DNA of 64,000 nucleotides from an uncultured Clostridia bacterium (GCA_934247225.1 CAKQJE010000005.1:50220-114219); one strand, 5' to 3'. Counted from the first letter of the stretch, positions 49,597-59,588 are shown. Numbers and translations: made by a program. The notes: a model not told the origin generated them from the letters alone.

Positions 49597-50259
49597 ATGG
49601 CTAATTATACTGCCAACGACGTTAAGACGCTTCGTGAAAGAACGGGCGCAGGAATGATGGATTGCAAAAACGCTCTCGTCGAATGCAACGGCGATATGGA
49701 TAAAGCTATCGATTACCTCAGAGAAAAGGGAATCGCGAAAGCCGCTAAAAAGGCGGGCAGAATCGCTGCGGAAGGTATCGTAGACAGCTACATCCACATG
49801 GGCGGAAGAGTAGGCGTTCTTCTCGAAGTAAACTGCGAAACCGACTTCGTTGCGAACGGAGATATGTTCAGAGGTCTCGTTCACGACATCGCGCTTCAGA
49901 TTGCCGCTGCAAATCCGCAGTACGTTTGCAAGGAAGAAGTTCCCGAAGAAGTTATCGAGAAAGAAAAGAACATTTTAAGAGCGCAGGCTCTCGAAGAAGG
50001 TAAGCCCGCGGCTATCGTAGACAAGATGGTCGAAGGAAGAATTAAAACTTTCTATGAAGACAACTGCCTTCTTAACCAGAAATACGTTAAAGATCCTTCC
50101 AAGACGATCGAGCAGGTTATCATCGAAGCTACGGCTCAGATCGGCGAAAAGATTTCCGTAAGAAGATTCGTTCGTTACGAAATGGGCGAAGGTCTTCAGA
50201 AGAAGGAAGAAAACCTTGCCGACGAAGTTCAGGCTCAGGTTGCCGCAATGAAGAAATAA
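49597..50259 (+). CDS. tsf: Elongation factor Ts
   Basis: A 220-residue nucleotide exchange factor for EF-Tu. TANDVKTLRERTGAGMMDCK is the N-terminal signature, and VEVNCETDFVA-like text (LLEVNCETDFVANGDMF) is the core motif. Length is typical for the shorter Firmicutes form. AAGGAGA precedes the ATG. Confidence 0.99.
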   Translation: MANYTANDVKTLRERTGAGMMDCKNALVECNGDMDKAIDYLREKGIAKAAKKAGRIAAEGIVDSYIHMGGRVGVLLEVNCETDFVANGDMFRGLVHDIALQIAAANPQYVCKEEVPEEVIEKEKNILRAQALEEGKPAAIVDKMVEGRIKTFYEDNCLLNQKYVKDPSKTIEQVIIEATAQIGEKISVRRFVRYEMGEGLQKKEENLADEVQAQVAAMKK

Positions 50260-50313
50260 GGATTTTACGGGCGATAAAATCAAAACGCCCTAATCCTTTT
50301 CGGTCAGTGCGAT

Positions 50314-50345
50314 ACGGGGCGCGTTTTTTACGCGTCCCGTTTTTT
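50314..50345 (+). terminator. Terminator or attenuator between tsf and pyrH
   Basis: ACGGGGCGCG (50314-50323) pairs with CGCGTCCCGT (50331-50340, one bulge), followed by TTTTT. Confidence 0.85.
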
Positions 50346-50453
50346 AAAATACGCGCACCGATTTTTATAATATGTCGCGTTTTCGGTCTTTTTTCGGGCG
50401 TTGCCGCAGGGCATACGACCGAATGTGTATTTTCGTTCGGATCAAGGAGTTTT

Positions 50454-51158
50454 ATGAAAGCGAAATATAAAAGAATATTGCTCAAAATCAGCGGGGAAGC
50501 CCTTTCCGGCGCAAGCGGACACGGTTTCGATTCCGCGTCGCTTAAATCTGTTGCGGAGCAGATAAAAAAAGTCGCCGAACTCGGCGTGGAAACAGGCGTC
50601 GTCGTCGGCGGCGGAAATATATGGAGAGGCAGACAAGGTCTCGATATGGACAGAGTTACCGCCGACCAGATGGGAATGCTCGCAACCGTCATAAACGCGC
50701 TTGCCGTTTCCGAAGCTCTTATCTCCGCGGGCGTGAAATCCAAGGTTTTAACTTCGATTTCCATTGCCGGCGTAGGCGAACGATTCAATCATAAGCTCGC
50801 GGACGAATATTTAAAAAGCGGCGAAGTTGTCGTTTTCGGCGGCGGAACGGGCAATCCGTTCTTCTCCACCGATACGGGCGCGTCGCTCAAAGCCGCGGAA
50901 ATCGGGGCGGACGCCCTTCTTCTCGCGAAGAATATCGACGGTATTTACGACAGCGATCCGAAAACCAATCCGAACGCCGTAAAATTCGATAAACTCACTT
51001 ACGACGAATACGTCGCCAAAGGGCTTAAAGCTATGGACACATCCGCAGTTATTATGTGCAAGGAAAACGGACTTAAAGTTCACGCGTTCGGGCTTTCCGG
51101 CGAAAATTCGATTTTAAAAGCCGTCGCGGGAGACAAGGAAGGCACGGTTATTTATTAA
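50454..51158 (+). CDS. pyrH: Uridylate kinase
   Basis: A 234-residue UMP kinase of the amino-acid-kinase fold, making UDP for nucleotide supply. KRILLKISGEALSG, VVGGGNIWRGRQG and FGGGTGNPFFSTDTGA are family motifs. The ATG at 50454 follows AAGGAG; longer in-frame readings run through the terminator. Neighbouring frr and tsf are the usual partners. Confidence 0.98.
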   Translation: MKAKYKRILLKISGEALSGASGHGFDSASLKSVAEQIKKVAELGVETGVVVGGGNIWRGRQGLDMDRVTADQMGMLATVINALAVSEALISAGVKSKVLTSISIAGVGERFNHKLADEYLKSGEVVVFGGGTGNPFFSTDTGASLKAAEIGADALLLAKNIDGIYDSDPKTNPNAVKFDKLTYDEYVAKGLKAMDTSAVIMCKENGLKVHAFGLSGENSILKAVAGDKEGTVIY

Positions 51159-51234
51159 AAACCGTTTCAATATACCTAAAAGACGACTTTTAATTAAAAA
51201 ATAAGCAAAAAAACGTGTAAATTTCAAAAAAACG

Positions 51235-51263
51235 TTGAATTTTGAGAAATTTTATCGTATACT
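51235..51263 (+). promoter_or_regulatory. SigA-type promoter of frr
   Basis: TTGAAT (51235-51240), a 17-bp spacer and TATACT (51258-51263), about 108 bp before the start codon. Confidence 0.7.
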
Positions 51264-51371
51264 TATTATATACGTTTATACGTAAAGCGTAACATAAAAC
51301 GCCGAAAAACGGAAACTGCGTTCGCGGTAAAAGCGGACGGACAATCCAAGAAAACCAAAGGGAGAACAAAT

Positions 51372-51947
51372 ATGGCATTAGACATCGAAAAAGTTGAAAT
51401 GATAATAATGGAAGCGGACGAAAAACTCGACAAGTCGACCGATGTTTTCATTTCCGACCTCACTCAGGTAAGAGCGGGCAGAGCAAATCCGCACGTTCTC
51501 GATAAAATCAAAGTGGATTATTACGGAACGCCGTCGCCGATAAATCAGGTAGGCAACATCGCCGTTACGGACGGACAGTGCCTCGTTATCACGCCGTGGG
51601 ATAAAAGCCTTCTCAAAATCATCGAAAAGGCTATTCAGGTTTCGGATATAGGCATCAACCCCACCAACGACGGAAACGTTATAAGGCTTGTTTTCCCCAC
51701 GCTCACCGAAGAGAGAAGAAAGGAAATCGTAAAACAGGTTAAGAAAATGGCGGAAGACGCCAAAATCGCCGTCAGAAACATAAGAAGAGACACGCTCGAC
51801 GCTCTTAAAAAGATGAACAAAGCAAAAGAGATGACGGACGACGAATACGCTAAATACGAATCCGATGTCGAAAAGAAAGTGGCAAAAGCTATCGAGACCA
51901 TCGATAAAGTCGCCGCGGAAAAAGAAAAGGAGCTTCTTACCGTATAA
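51372..51947 (+). CDS. frr: Ribosome recycling factor
   Basis: A 191-residue factor that, with EF-G, splits the post-termination ribosome. Signatures: TQVRAGRANPHVLDKI, VDYYGTPSPINQVGNI and RNIRRDTLDALKKM. The stop codon overlaps the uppS start (TAATG), so the two are coupled. Confidence 0.99.
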   Translation: MALDIEKVEMIIMEADEKLDKSTDVFISDLTQVRAGRANPHVLDKIKVDYYGTPSPINQVGNIAVTDGQCLVITPWDKSLLKIIEKAIQVSDIGINPTNDGNVIRLVFPTLTEERRKEIVKQVKKMAEDAKIAVRNIRRDTLDALKKMNKAKEMTDDEYAKYESDVEKKVAKAIETIDKVAAEKEKELLTV

Positions 51948-52648
51948 TGGAAGAAGAGTCAAAAGCCATACCCCGTCACGTCGGGATAATAATGGACGGA
52001 AACGGCAGGTGGGCAAAAAAAAGAGGGAAACCGAGGAGTTACGGGCATAAAAAAGGAGCGGACGTTATCGACGAAGTCGTTACGGAGTGTTTCAACGAGG
52101 GCGCAAAAGCCGTCAGCCTTTATGCCTTTTCCACGGAAAACTGGGTGAGACCGAAAGAGGAGATTGACGCCATTTTCGGTCTTTTGGGCGTTCTTATAGA
52201 AAAAAAGCTCTCGAAACTCATAAAAAAAGAAGTAAGGCTGATAATATCGGGGGATATTACGCCGCTTCCCGAAAGTTTGAGGAAAAAATGCTTAAACGTC
52301 GTCAAAAAGTCCGAAAATTTTAAGGAAAGAACGCTTAACATTGCGCTTAATTACGGTTCGCGGGCGGAAATAGTCAGAGCCGCCAACCTCGCGATAAAAA
52401 GCGGAAAAACCGAACTTACCGAAGAAGATTTCGTAAACGGATTTTACACCTCGTCTCTTCCCGATATCGACCTCGTTATCAGAACGAGCGGAGAAATGCG
52501 GCTGAGCAATTTCTTTTTGTGGCAATGCGCCTATGCGGAATTTTATTTCACGGACGTGTTGTGGCCGGATTTCCATAAGGAAGAACTTAAAAAAGCTTTC
52601 GAATGGTATTCTCACAGAAAGAGAAGATTCGGCGGCATAAAGGCATAA
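51947..52648 (+). CDS. uppS: Isoprenyl transferase (undecaprenyl diphosphate synthase)
   Basis: A 233-residue cis-prenyltransferase making undecaprenyl diphosphate, the lipid carrier for cell-wall synthesis. PRHVGIIMDGNGRWAKKRG contains the catalytic Asp and the diphosphate-binding Arg, and DLVIRTSGEMRLSNFFLWQ is the second hallmark. It overlaps frr by one base. Confidence 0.98.
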   Translation: MEEESKAIPRHVGIIMDGNGRWAKKRGKPRSYGHKKGADVIDEVVTECFNEGAKAVSLYAFSTENWVRPKEEIDAIFGLLGVLIEKKLSKLIKKEVRLIISGDITPLPESLRKKCLNVVKKSENFKERTLNIALNYGSRAEIVRAANLAIKSGKTELTEEDFVNGFYTSSLPDIDLVIRTSGEMRLSNFFLWQCAYAEFYFTDVLWPDFHKEELKKAFEWYSHRKRRFGGIKA

Positions 52649-52735
52649 ATAGTTTAAAAAATCGCGAAAAGGGGATTAAGGTTTGCATACAGCGTAAGTC
52701 GTTAGCCGTTGTTTAACGATTGAAGGATTGGAAAA

Positions 52736-53635
52736 ATGTTAAAAAGAATTATCACGGGAGCCGGCATAGTGATTGTTACCGTCGGCTTCTTCCTATTAAA
52801 ATACTTTCTGACAGCGGAAGTGTTCGCCGACGTGTTTTTGAAACCGATAACGGTCGGGGATTTATTATTCGACCTCTTTATTCTCATTATGGCGGTTATT
52901 TCCACATATGAATATGAAAGGGCGTTCTCGGATAAGCTTCTCAAAACGCAGAAAATCATAATTTTCATTTATCCTTTCGCGGTATATATCGCTTACTGCT
53001 TTAAAGGTATGGGCTGGGCGTTCGGCGCGATGCTGTTTTTGTTCCTGATGCTTCTCTCGCTTCTCGTTTTCGAGTTCGAGCATATTACCTTGGAGAGCAT
53101 AGGCATAAGTTTATTCGTAATGATATTCCCGTCGACGATACTCGTATCGCTCCTCGTTATCAACAGATATCCCACTTTCGAGCCGCTTTTGATGGCTTTC
53201 GCGATAACGCCTTGCGCGGACACGTTCGCGTACTTTGTCGGGAGCGCGATCGGCGGCAAGAAACTATGCGAGAAGATAAGCCCGAACAAAACGGTGAGCG
53301 GATTTATCGGCGGACTTGTCGGCGGAATGATTGCAAGCCTTCTCGTTTACTTCATTTTCACTGAAAAAGGAATTATTTTCGGCAAAAAAGCAATCTGGCT
53401 CGAAGCCGTTCTGTTTGCCGTTTCGGGTATCGCGTGCGCGGTTTTAACCGCGTTCGGCGACCTTGTGGAAAGCGTTATCAAAAGAAAGCTCGGCATTAAG
53501 GACATGGGAAAAATTCTTCCCGGTCACGGCGGTATGTCCGACCGTATCGACGGTCTCACGTTCACCGCGCCTATCGTCGCGTTTGTGTTCACGATTTTCA
53601 TTCCGCTTGTAAACGGCGGAACTTTGATGATGTAA
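52736..53635 (+). CDS. cdsA: Phosphatidate cytidylyltransferase
   Basis: A 299-residue membrane enzyme (seven to eight helices) that makes CDP-diacylglycerol for phospholipid synthesis. The C-terminal signature GDLVESVIKRKLGIKDMG followed by LPGHGGMSDRIDG is complete. It lies in the usual place between uppS and dxr. Confidence 0.98.
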   Translation: MLKRIITGAGIVIVTVGFFLLKYFLTAEVFADVFLKPITVGDLLFDLFILIMAVISTYEYERAFSDKLLKTQKIIIFIYPFAVYIAYCFKGMGWAFGAMLFLFLMLLSLLVFEFEHITLESIGISLFVMIFPSTILVSLLVINRYPTFEPLLMAFAITPCADTFAYFVGSAIGGKKLCEKISPNKTVSGFIGGLVGGMIASLLVYFIFTEKGIIFGKKAIWLEAVLFAVSGIACAVLTAFGDLVESVIKRKLGIKDMGKILPGHGGMSDRIDGLTFTAPIVAFVFTIFIPLVNGGTLMM

Positions 53636-53656
53636 ACGTCGTAAATCGATTAAAAA

Positions 53657-54796
53657 ATGATAAATATTTCTCTTATTGGAAGCACGGGGTCTATCGGTAG
53701 ACAGGTCGTAGACGTAGTGCTTCGCCATAAAGACAAATTCAATATAGTTTCGCTTGCCGCGGGGGAGAACGCAAAACTCCTGGAACGGCAGGCGAATATT
53801 TTCAAACCGGAGATTATCGCGCTGAGTAACCCCGAAAAGGCTCGGGAGATAACCGAACTTCCCAAGGGAACGCTTCTTTACACGGGCGAACATGCGGCGC
53901 TGCATGCCGTAAGCGAAAAAGCCGATATAGTTTTCGTCGCGGTTTCGGGGTTTGCGGGGCTTGCTCCCGTGTTGGAAGCCATAAATCTCGGGAAAGACGT
54001 CGCGCTTGCCAACAAGGAAACGCTCGTCGCGGGCGGAGAAATCGTTATGCGGCTCGCGAGAGAAAAAGGCGTGAGGATAATCCCCGTAGACAGCGAACAT
54101 TCGGCGATTTTCCAGTGCCTCGGGTTCGATTTCGGCGCCGAGTTCAAAAAGCTTATCATAACGGCGAGCGGCGGGGCGTTTCGCGACCTTCCCAAAGACA
54201 AAATCGCCAAAATGAAGGCGGCGGACGCTTTGAAGCACCCCAATTGGAATATGGGCAAAAAAATCACGATCGATTGCGCAACGCTTTTGAATAAAGGGCT
54301 TGAAGTTATCGAAGCTTGCAGGCTTTATAACGCGCCGCTCGAAAAGGTGGAAGCAATTGTTCATCCCGAAAGCATAATTCATTCCATGGTGGAATTTGAG
54401 GACGGCGCGATTATGGCGCAGCTCGGATATCCGTCTATGGAAATCCCCATTCAGCTCGCGCTTACTTACCCGAAAAGATACGAAACGGGCGTGCCGTTTT
54501 TATCGCTCGCGGGCAAAACGCTTCATTTCGATAAAATCGATACGGAAAGATTTCCTTGTTTTTCGCTCGCGCTCGATTCGTTTAAAAAAGGCGGATTGTT
54601 GCCTTGCGCGATGAACGCCGCGAACGAAGCCGCGGTGGATTTGTACCTTAAAGATAAAATCGGGTTTTACGATATAGCGGAGCTTATCTCTTACGCAACC
54701 GATTCGGCAAAAAACGGCGAGGTTACTTATGACTCGCTCGTATTTACGGACGAAGAAGCGAGAAGGGTCGTTTATAAAAAAGCGGAGAATATATAA
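53657..54796 (+). CDS. dxr: 1-deoxy-D-xylulose 5-phosphate reductoisomerase
   Basis: A 379-residue NADPH-dependent enzyme of the MEP isoprenoid pathway. ISLIGSTGSIGRQ binds NADPH; ALANKETLVAGGEIV, PVDSEHSAIFQCL and ASGGAFRD are active-site motifs. It supplies precursors used by UppS. The start lies 21 bp after cdsA. No strong ribosome site is obvious. Confidence 0.99.
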   Translation: MINISLIGSTGSIGRQVVDVVLRHKDKFNIVSLAAGENAKLLERQANIFKPEIIALSNPEKAREITELPKGTLLYTGEHAALHAVSEKADIVFVAVSGFAGLAPVLEAINLGKDVALANKETLVAGGEIVMRLAREKGVRIIPVDSEHSAIFQCLGFDFGAEFKKLIITASGGAFRDLPKDKIAKMKAADALKHPNWNMGKKITIDCATLLNKGLEVIEACRLYNAPLEKVEAIVHPESIIHSMVEFEDGAIMAQLGYPSMEIPIQLALTYPKRYETGVPFLSLAGKTLHFDKIDTERFPCFSLALDSFKKGGLLPCAMNAANEAAVDLYLKDKIGFYDIAELISYATDSAKNGEVTYDSLVFTDEEARRVVYKKAENI

Positions 54797-56242
54797 TTGA
54801 TAAATAATCTTTTGGAATCGGGAGTTGTCTCGGTGTTAAAATCTGTGGGTTACGTTGCGCTCGCCATTCTCATTCTTATGGTTATGATAACCATACACGA
54901 ACTCGGGCATTACGTCGTCGGCAAAATATTTAAGTTTAAAATCAACGAGTTCGCAATAGGCATGGGCCCCGCGATTTTCAAGCGTACGCTTAAAAGCGGC
55001 GAACAGTTCTCGATAAGGCTTTTCCCGTTCGGCGGCTTCTGCGCATTCGACGGCGAGGACGAGGAGGGTAAAGAAGGCGACCCGAATTCGTTCAACAACA
55101 AAAAGCCGTGGCAGAGGATTTTAGTTCTTATCGCAGGTGCGACAATGAACTATATTTTAGCGCTTATTATCATAATCATTTCGATGACGGCGTACGGTCA
55201 GTCCACGCTCGGCGTTAAGTACACGCGTTATGACGAGGCGATTTACGGTGAGACCATTGAAACGCAAATCCCCGCCGATAAGTCGATTAACAGCGGAGAA
55301 TACATTATTTCTCTCACCAAAAACGGCAAGAAAACCAACATATATATGACGGTCGATCTCATAACCGCGTTGAACCACGCGAAGAAAGGCGACGTCATAA
55401 CGGCGGAGCTTGCGAGAAAGGTGCCGACGGGAAGCGGAGACGAATATACTTTGGTGAAAGAGAAGCGCGAGATAATTTTACGCGCGGACGTAGAGTGCAA
55501 AAACCTCACCGAAGTCACCAAGGTTTACGACGCTTTGGGCATAGGCTACGCGATGCAGCTCGAAGCCGATCCGTGGAGCTTTTTCAAAACGGGAGATTTC
55601 CTTATTAAGATAGGCGACCCCGACGTCGATTATAAAGACGCCACGTTCGTTTACACGCCGTCCGACGTTGCGTATGTCCTTAAAGACAAAACGGCGGGAG
55701 ACTCGGTGTGGCTTTGGACGAGCAGAGACGAAAAATACGTTCACGTTTTCACGGAAACGTGGAACGAAACCAAAAAGACGGGCGACGCTGTTATGAAATA
55801 TTTCGGCATAACCGAAGCCGCGAAAAGCTATTATCTCGATTCGACGGACGTTAAATTCGGGTTCTTCGGCACGATAGGGCATTCGTTCGGTTATTCGTTC
55901 AAAATCGGCGGAACGGTTTTAAGAACGCTCGGGCAGCTCCTTACGGGTAAGCTCGGTTTGAACGCCGTCGGCGGAACGGTCACGACGATAAAAACAACTT
56001 CGCAGCTTATCAGTATGGGGTTCAGATACGGACTTGAAATCACCGCTTTTATAGGCGTAAACCTTGCGGTGTTCAATCTTCTTCCGATCCCCGCGCTCGA
56101 CGGGGCGAGAGTGGTTTTCTGCATTATCGAATGGATAAGGAAAAAACCCGTGAGCAGAAAGGTGGAAGCGATCATTCACGGCGTGGGGCTTATAGTGATT
56201 TTAGGTTTCGCGATCCTTGTAGATATCCTGCAATTTATCTGA
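54797..56242 (+). CDS. rseP: RseP-type site-2 zinc metalloprotease (M50)
   Basis: A 481-residue intramembrane protease. ITIHELGHYVVGKI contains the HExxH zinc motif (His34, His38), and NLLPIPALDGARV near the C-terminus the third ligand. The first codon is TTG directly after the dxr stop, with GGAG nine bases upstream; no ATG precedes the active site. Most relatives are about 350-430 residues. The extra length lies in the region between the two catalytic halves (about 130-370), where a PDZ domain is expected but its sequence is poorly conserved. Site-2 proteases often cut anti-sigma factors, so the RsgI-like protein at 40 kb is a possible substrate. Confidence 0.95.
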   Translation: MINNLLESGVVSVLKSVGYVALAILILMVMITIHELGHYVVGKIFKFKINEFAIGMGPAIFKRTLKSGEQFSIRLFPFGGFCAFDGEDEEGKEGDPNSFNNKKPWQRILVLIAGATMNYILALIIIIISMTAYGQSTLGVKYTRYDEAIYGETIETQIPADKSINSGEYIISLTKNGKKTNIYMTVDLITALNHAKKGDVITAELARKVPTGSGDEYTLVKEKREIILRADVECKNLTEVTKVYDALGIGYAMQLEADPWSFFKTGDFLIKIGDPDVDYKDATFVYTPSDVAYVLKDKTAGDSVWLWTSRDEKYVHVFTETWNETKKTGDAVMKYFGITEAAKSYYLDSTDVKFGFFGTIGHSFGYSFKIGGTVLRTLGQLLTGKLGLNAVGGTVTTIKTTSQLISMGFRYGLEITAFIGVNLAVFNLLPIPALDGARVVFCIIEWIRKKPVSRKVEAIIHGVGLIVILGFAILVDILQFI

Positions 56243-56296
56243 TATTTACATTAAAAAATATTTCGTGACAGGCTGAAATTATTTATAAAAATCAAC

Positions 56297-56330
56297 AGGC
56301 GAGTGTATTTGAATACGCTTGCCTTTTTTC
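56297..56330 (+). terminator. Terminator of the rpsB-rseP cluster
   Basis: AGGCGAGTGTATT pairs with AATACGCTTGCCT (11 of 13 plus G-U pairs), followed by TTTTTC. A second hairpin ACACTTTTT/AAAAAAGTGT lies at about 56336-56359. The rest of the 449-bp gap, up to 56547, is AT-rich with no visible gene. Confidence 0.82.
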
Positions 56331-56547
56331 TTATCACACTTTTTACAACAAAAAAGTGTTGTGTATTACATTTTTTACAACTAAAGTTAAAAATAAAGGC
56401 ATTATAGTTTTATCTGTTCAACAAATTTCTACTCCGGAAAAAGTCAGCAAGCTGTATTTTTTTGTAGTGAGAATGAGTTAATGGTAAACAAGCAGACTTA
56501 AATCGAGCGTGAATCTCAGGGGAAATGTCTGGCAGTTATAAAAGTTA

Positions 56548-56612
56548 TTGACGAAACGGGAGACAAATGATATAATTTATATATAGGAGACAAATGATAT
56601 AATTTATATATA
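56548..56612 (+). promoter_or_regulatory. Aminotransferase promoter with a 27-bp tandem duplication
   Basis: TTGACG (56548-56553), a 17-bp spacer and TATAAT (56571-56576). The segment 56559-56585 is repeated exactly at 56586-56612, giving a second TATAAT at 56598-56603. Confidence 0.75.
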
Positions 56613-56691
56613 ATTTTCGGGTAACTTAAAAAACAGTTATTCCGCGGCGCAAAAAACATAATTTTCGGCTGCTTGCCGAGAGGTGATATTT

Positions 56692-57903
56692 ATGGCAATA
56701 AAGCTTACAAAAAGAGTTTCGGGCATTGCGGAATCGGCAACGCTCGCAATTTCCGCAAAGGCAAAACAACTTAAAGCCGAAGGGAAAGACATAGTCAACT
56801 TCGGCGTGGGCGAACCCGATTTCAACACGCCCGATTACATAATCGAAGCGGCATATAAGGCTATGAAGGACGGGCGAACCAAATATACCCCCGCTTCGGG
56901 AATAGCCGAGCTTAAAAAAGCGGTGACCGAGGAAACCGAACGCGCTACGGGGCTTAAATATTCGCCGTCGCAGGTCGTTATCGGCGCGGGTGCGAAACAA
57001 CCGCTTTACAACGCGATCGCGGCGACCGTCGAAGAGGGTGACGAGGTTGTTATTCCCTCTCCTTATTGGGTTACTTATCCCGAACTTGTAAAATACTGCG
57101 GCGGAAAGTGCGTTTTTGCTAAGACTAAGCCGCAAAACGGCTATAAAATGACCGCCGAGGAGTTTGAAAGCGTTATAACGGACGACACGCGCGCGCTCAT
57201 TCTGAATTCTCCGAACAATCCCACGGGCGCGGTTTACACGAGAAAAGAACTCGAAGAAATCGCGGGGGTACTCGAAAAACATAAAAACATAGTCGTTATT
57301 TCGGACGAAATTTACAGAAATCTCGTTTACGGCGGCGAAAAACACGTTTCGATTGCTGAGATTTCGGAAGAAATGAAGGAAAGAACGATAATTATCGACG
57401 GAATGAGTAAGTCCTACGCGATGACGGGCTGGCGGCTCGGTTGGGCGATCGCTCCCGAGAACGTGGCAAAGGCGATGACGAGGGCGCAAAGCCATATGAC
57501 TTCGAACGTCAATTCGATAACGCAGTACGCATCTTTGGCTGCGCTTACCGATCGCGAGCATTCCGAAAAATTCATTTCGGAAATGAGCGAAACTTTCGCA
57601 AAAAGACGACTTTTAGCTATCGAAACTCTGCAAAAAGCGGGCGTGCCTTTCATAAAGCCGAACGGCGCGTTTTATGTTCTTGCGGACGTTTCGAAGAGTT
57701 TCGGGAAAAAGTCTCCGAGCGGAGAAACGATAGAAAATTCGGTCGATTTTGCCGATAGACTGTTGACGGAAAGCGGCGTTGCGGTCGTTCCCGGCGTGGC
57801 GTTCGGGGCGGATAATTACGTCAGAATTTCTTATGCGCTCGGCGCCGACTCCATAAAAAATGGAATAGAAATTTTAGGCGAATTTTTAAGGAATTGCAAA
57901 TAA
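56692..57903 (+). CDS. Pyridoxal-phosphate aminotransferase, aspartate aminotransferase type
   Basis: A 403-residue class I aminotransferase. NFGVGEPDFNTP opens the fold, NSPNNPTGAVYTRKEL binds PLP and substrate, and IIDGMSKSYAMTGWRLGW includes the Schiff-base Lys. It resembles Bacillus AspB, which makes aspartate from oxaloacetate. The ATG at 56692 with GAGGTGA upstream is chosen over an in-frame start at 56683. The fhs gene follows 17 bp later. The substrate could also be another amino acid. Confidence 0.92.
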   Translation: MAIKLTKRVSGIAESATLAISAKAKQLKAEGKDIVNFGVGEPDFNTPDYIIEAAYKAMKDGRTKYTPASGIAELKKAVTEETERATGLKYSPSQVVIGAGAKQPLYNAIAATVEEGDEVVIPSPYWVTYPELVKYCGGKCVFAKTKPQNGYKMTAEEFESVITDDTRALILNSPNNPTGAVYTRKELEEIAGVLEKHKNIVVISDEIYRNLVYGGEKHVSIAEISEEMKERTIIIDGMSKSYAMTGWRLGWAIAPENVAKAMTRAQSHMTSNVNSITQYASLAALTDREHSEKFISEMSETFAKRRLLAIETLQKAGVPFIKPNGAFYVLADVSKSFGKKSPSGETIENSVDFADRLLTESGVAVVPGVAFGADNYVRISYALGADSIKNGIEILGEFLRNCK

Positions 57904-57920
57904 AAAACGGGGAGAAATAA

Positions 57921-59588
57921 ATGAAAACGGATATCGAAATAGCTCGCGAATGCGAAATGAAAAATATTTCCGAAATCGCCGCGAAATGCGGGATAGAGGA
58001 TAAATACGTTGAAAATTACGGAAAATATAAAGCGAAAATCGACCTCGATTACTTACAAACCGATAAACCGAACGGCAAACTCGTTCTCGTTACGGCGATA
58101 ACCCCCACCCCCGCGGGCGAGGGGAAAACGACGACCTCGATAGGGCTTGCGGACGGACTTAAAAGAATAGGCGAAAACGTTGCGCTCGCGCTTCGCGAAC
58201 CGTCGCTCGGACCTGTTTTCGGGATAAAAGGCGGCGCGGCGGGCGGCGGATACGCGCAGGTCGTGCCTATGGAAGATATAAACCTGCATTTTACGGGCGA
58301 TTTTCACGCGATAGGCGCGGCGAACAACCTCCTCGCGGCGATGCTCGACAACCATATTCAGCAAGGCAACGAACTTGGTATCGACGTAAGGAAAATAACC
58401 TGGAAAAGGTGCGTCGATATGAACGACCGCCAGCTCAGATTTATCGTCGACGGTCTCGGCGGAAAGGCTAACGGCACGCCGAGAGAGGACGGGTTCGATA
58501 TAACCGTCGCTTCCGAGGTTATGGCGGTTTTATGCCTTTCGGAATCGATTGCCGATTTAAAGGAAAAATTATCGAAAATAATCGTCGGCTATACTTACGA
58601 CGACAAACCCGTTACGGCGGGAGATTTGAAAGCGGCGGGCGCGATGACCGTGCTTTTAAAGGACGCTTTAAAACCCAATCTCGTTCAGACGCTCGAAGGT
58701 ACGCCCGCGTTCGTGCACGGCGGACCGTTTGCAAATATCGCGCACGGCTGCAACTCCGTTCTCGCAACCAAACTCGCACTCAAAACGGCTGATTACGTCG
58801 TTACCGAAGCGGGTTTCGGCGCCGATCTCGGGGCGGAGAAATTCCTCGATATCAAGTGCAGAAAAGCGGGGCTGAAACCTTCCGCCGCGGTAATCGTGGC
58901 AACGGTTCGCGCGCTCAAAATGCACGGCGGACTCGCGAAAACCGAACTTAATGAGGAAAATCTTTCCGCGCTCGAAAAGGGCGTGCCGAACCTTTTAAGG
59001 CATGTTTCGAACATTAAAAACGTTTATAAAATTCCGTGCGTGGTCGCGATAAACCGCTTCCCGACGGATACCGACAGGGAAATAGATTTTATTATCGAAA
59101 AATGCAAAAGTCTCGGCGTGAACGTCGTTTTGTCGACCGTGTTTGCCGAGGGCGGAAAGGGCGGAGAAGCTCTTGCCCGCGAGGTTAAACGGCTTTGCGA
59201 AGAGGAGAAATGCGATTTCACTTTCGCTTACGAGGACGACGAGAGCATAAGCGGCAAAATCGAGTCGGTAGTGAAGAAAATTTACGGCGGAGACGGCGTT
59301 GTTTTCGCTCCGCAGGCGAAAAAACAGATCGAAAAGCTTAACGAACTTGGATTTTCGCGTCTGCCAGTCTGCATAGCTAAAACGCAGTACAGTTTCTCGG
59401 ATAATCCGTCGCTTCTCGGCGCGCCGAGCGGATTCAAAGTTACCGTAAGGAACGTTAAAGTTGCCGCGGGCGCGGGATTTATCGTCGTTCTGACGGGCGA
59501 TATAATGACTATGCCCGGGCTTCCGAAAAAACCTGCCGCCGAAAATATCGATATAAACGACAAGGGCGAAATCGTCGGTTTGTTCTGA
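57921..59588 (+). CDS. fhs: Formate-tetrahydrofolate ligase
   Basis: A 555-residue enzyme joining formate to tetrahydrofolate with ATP, giving 10-formyl-THF. TPTPAGEGKTTTSIGLADGL is the phosphate-binding loop; LREPSLGPVFGIKGGAAGGG and FTGDFHAIGAANNLLAAMLD are signatures. It can use formate made by PflB for purine and one-carbon metabolism. It is co-directional with the aminotransferase and probably co-transcribed. Confidence 0.99.
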   Translation: MKTDIEIARECEMKNISEIAAKCGIEDKYVENYGKYKAKIDLDYLQTDKPNGKLVLVTAITPTPAGEGKTTTSIGLADGLKRIGENVALALREPSLGPVFGIKGGAAGGGYAQVVPMEDINLHFTGDFHAIGAANNLLAAMLDNHIQQGNELGIDVRKITWKRCVDMNDRQLRFIVDGLGGKANGTPREDGFDITVASEVMAVLCLSESIADLKEKLSKIIVGYTYDDKPVTAGDLKAAGAMTVLLKDALKPNLVQTLEGTPAFVHGGPFANIAHGCNSVLATKLALKTADYVVTEAGFGADLGAEKFLDIKCRKAGLKPSAAVIVATVRALKMHGGLAKTELNEENLSALEKGVPNLLRHVSNIKNVYKIPCVVAINRFPTDTDREIDFIIEKCKSLGVNVVLSTVFAEGGKGGEALAREVKRLCEEEKCDFTFAYEDDESISGKIESVVKKIYGGDGVVFAPQAKKQIEKLNELGFSRLPVCIAKTQYSFSDNPSLLGAPSGFKVTVRNVKVAAGAGFIVVLTGDIMTMPGLPKKPAAENIDINDKGEIVGLF

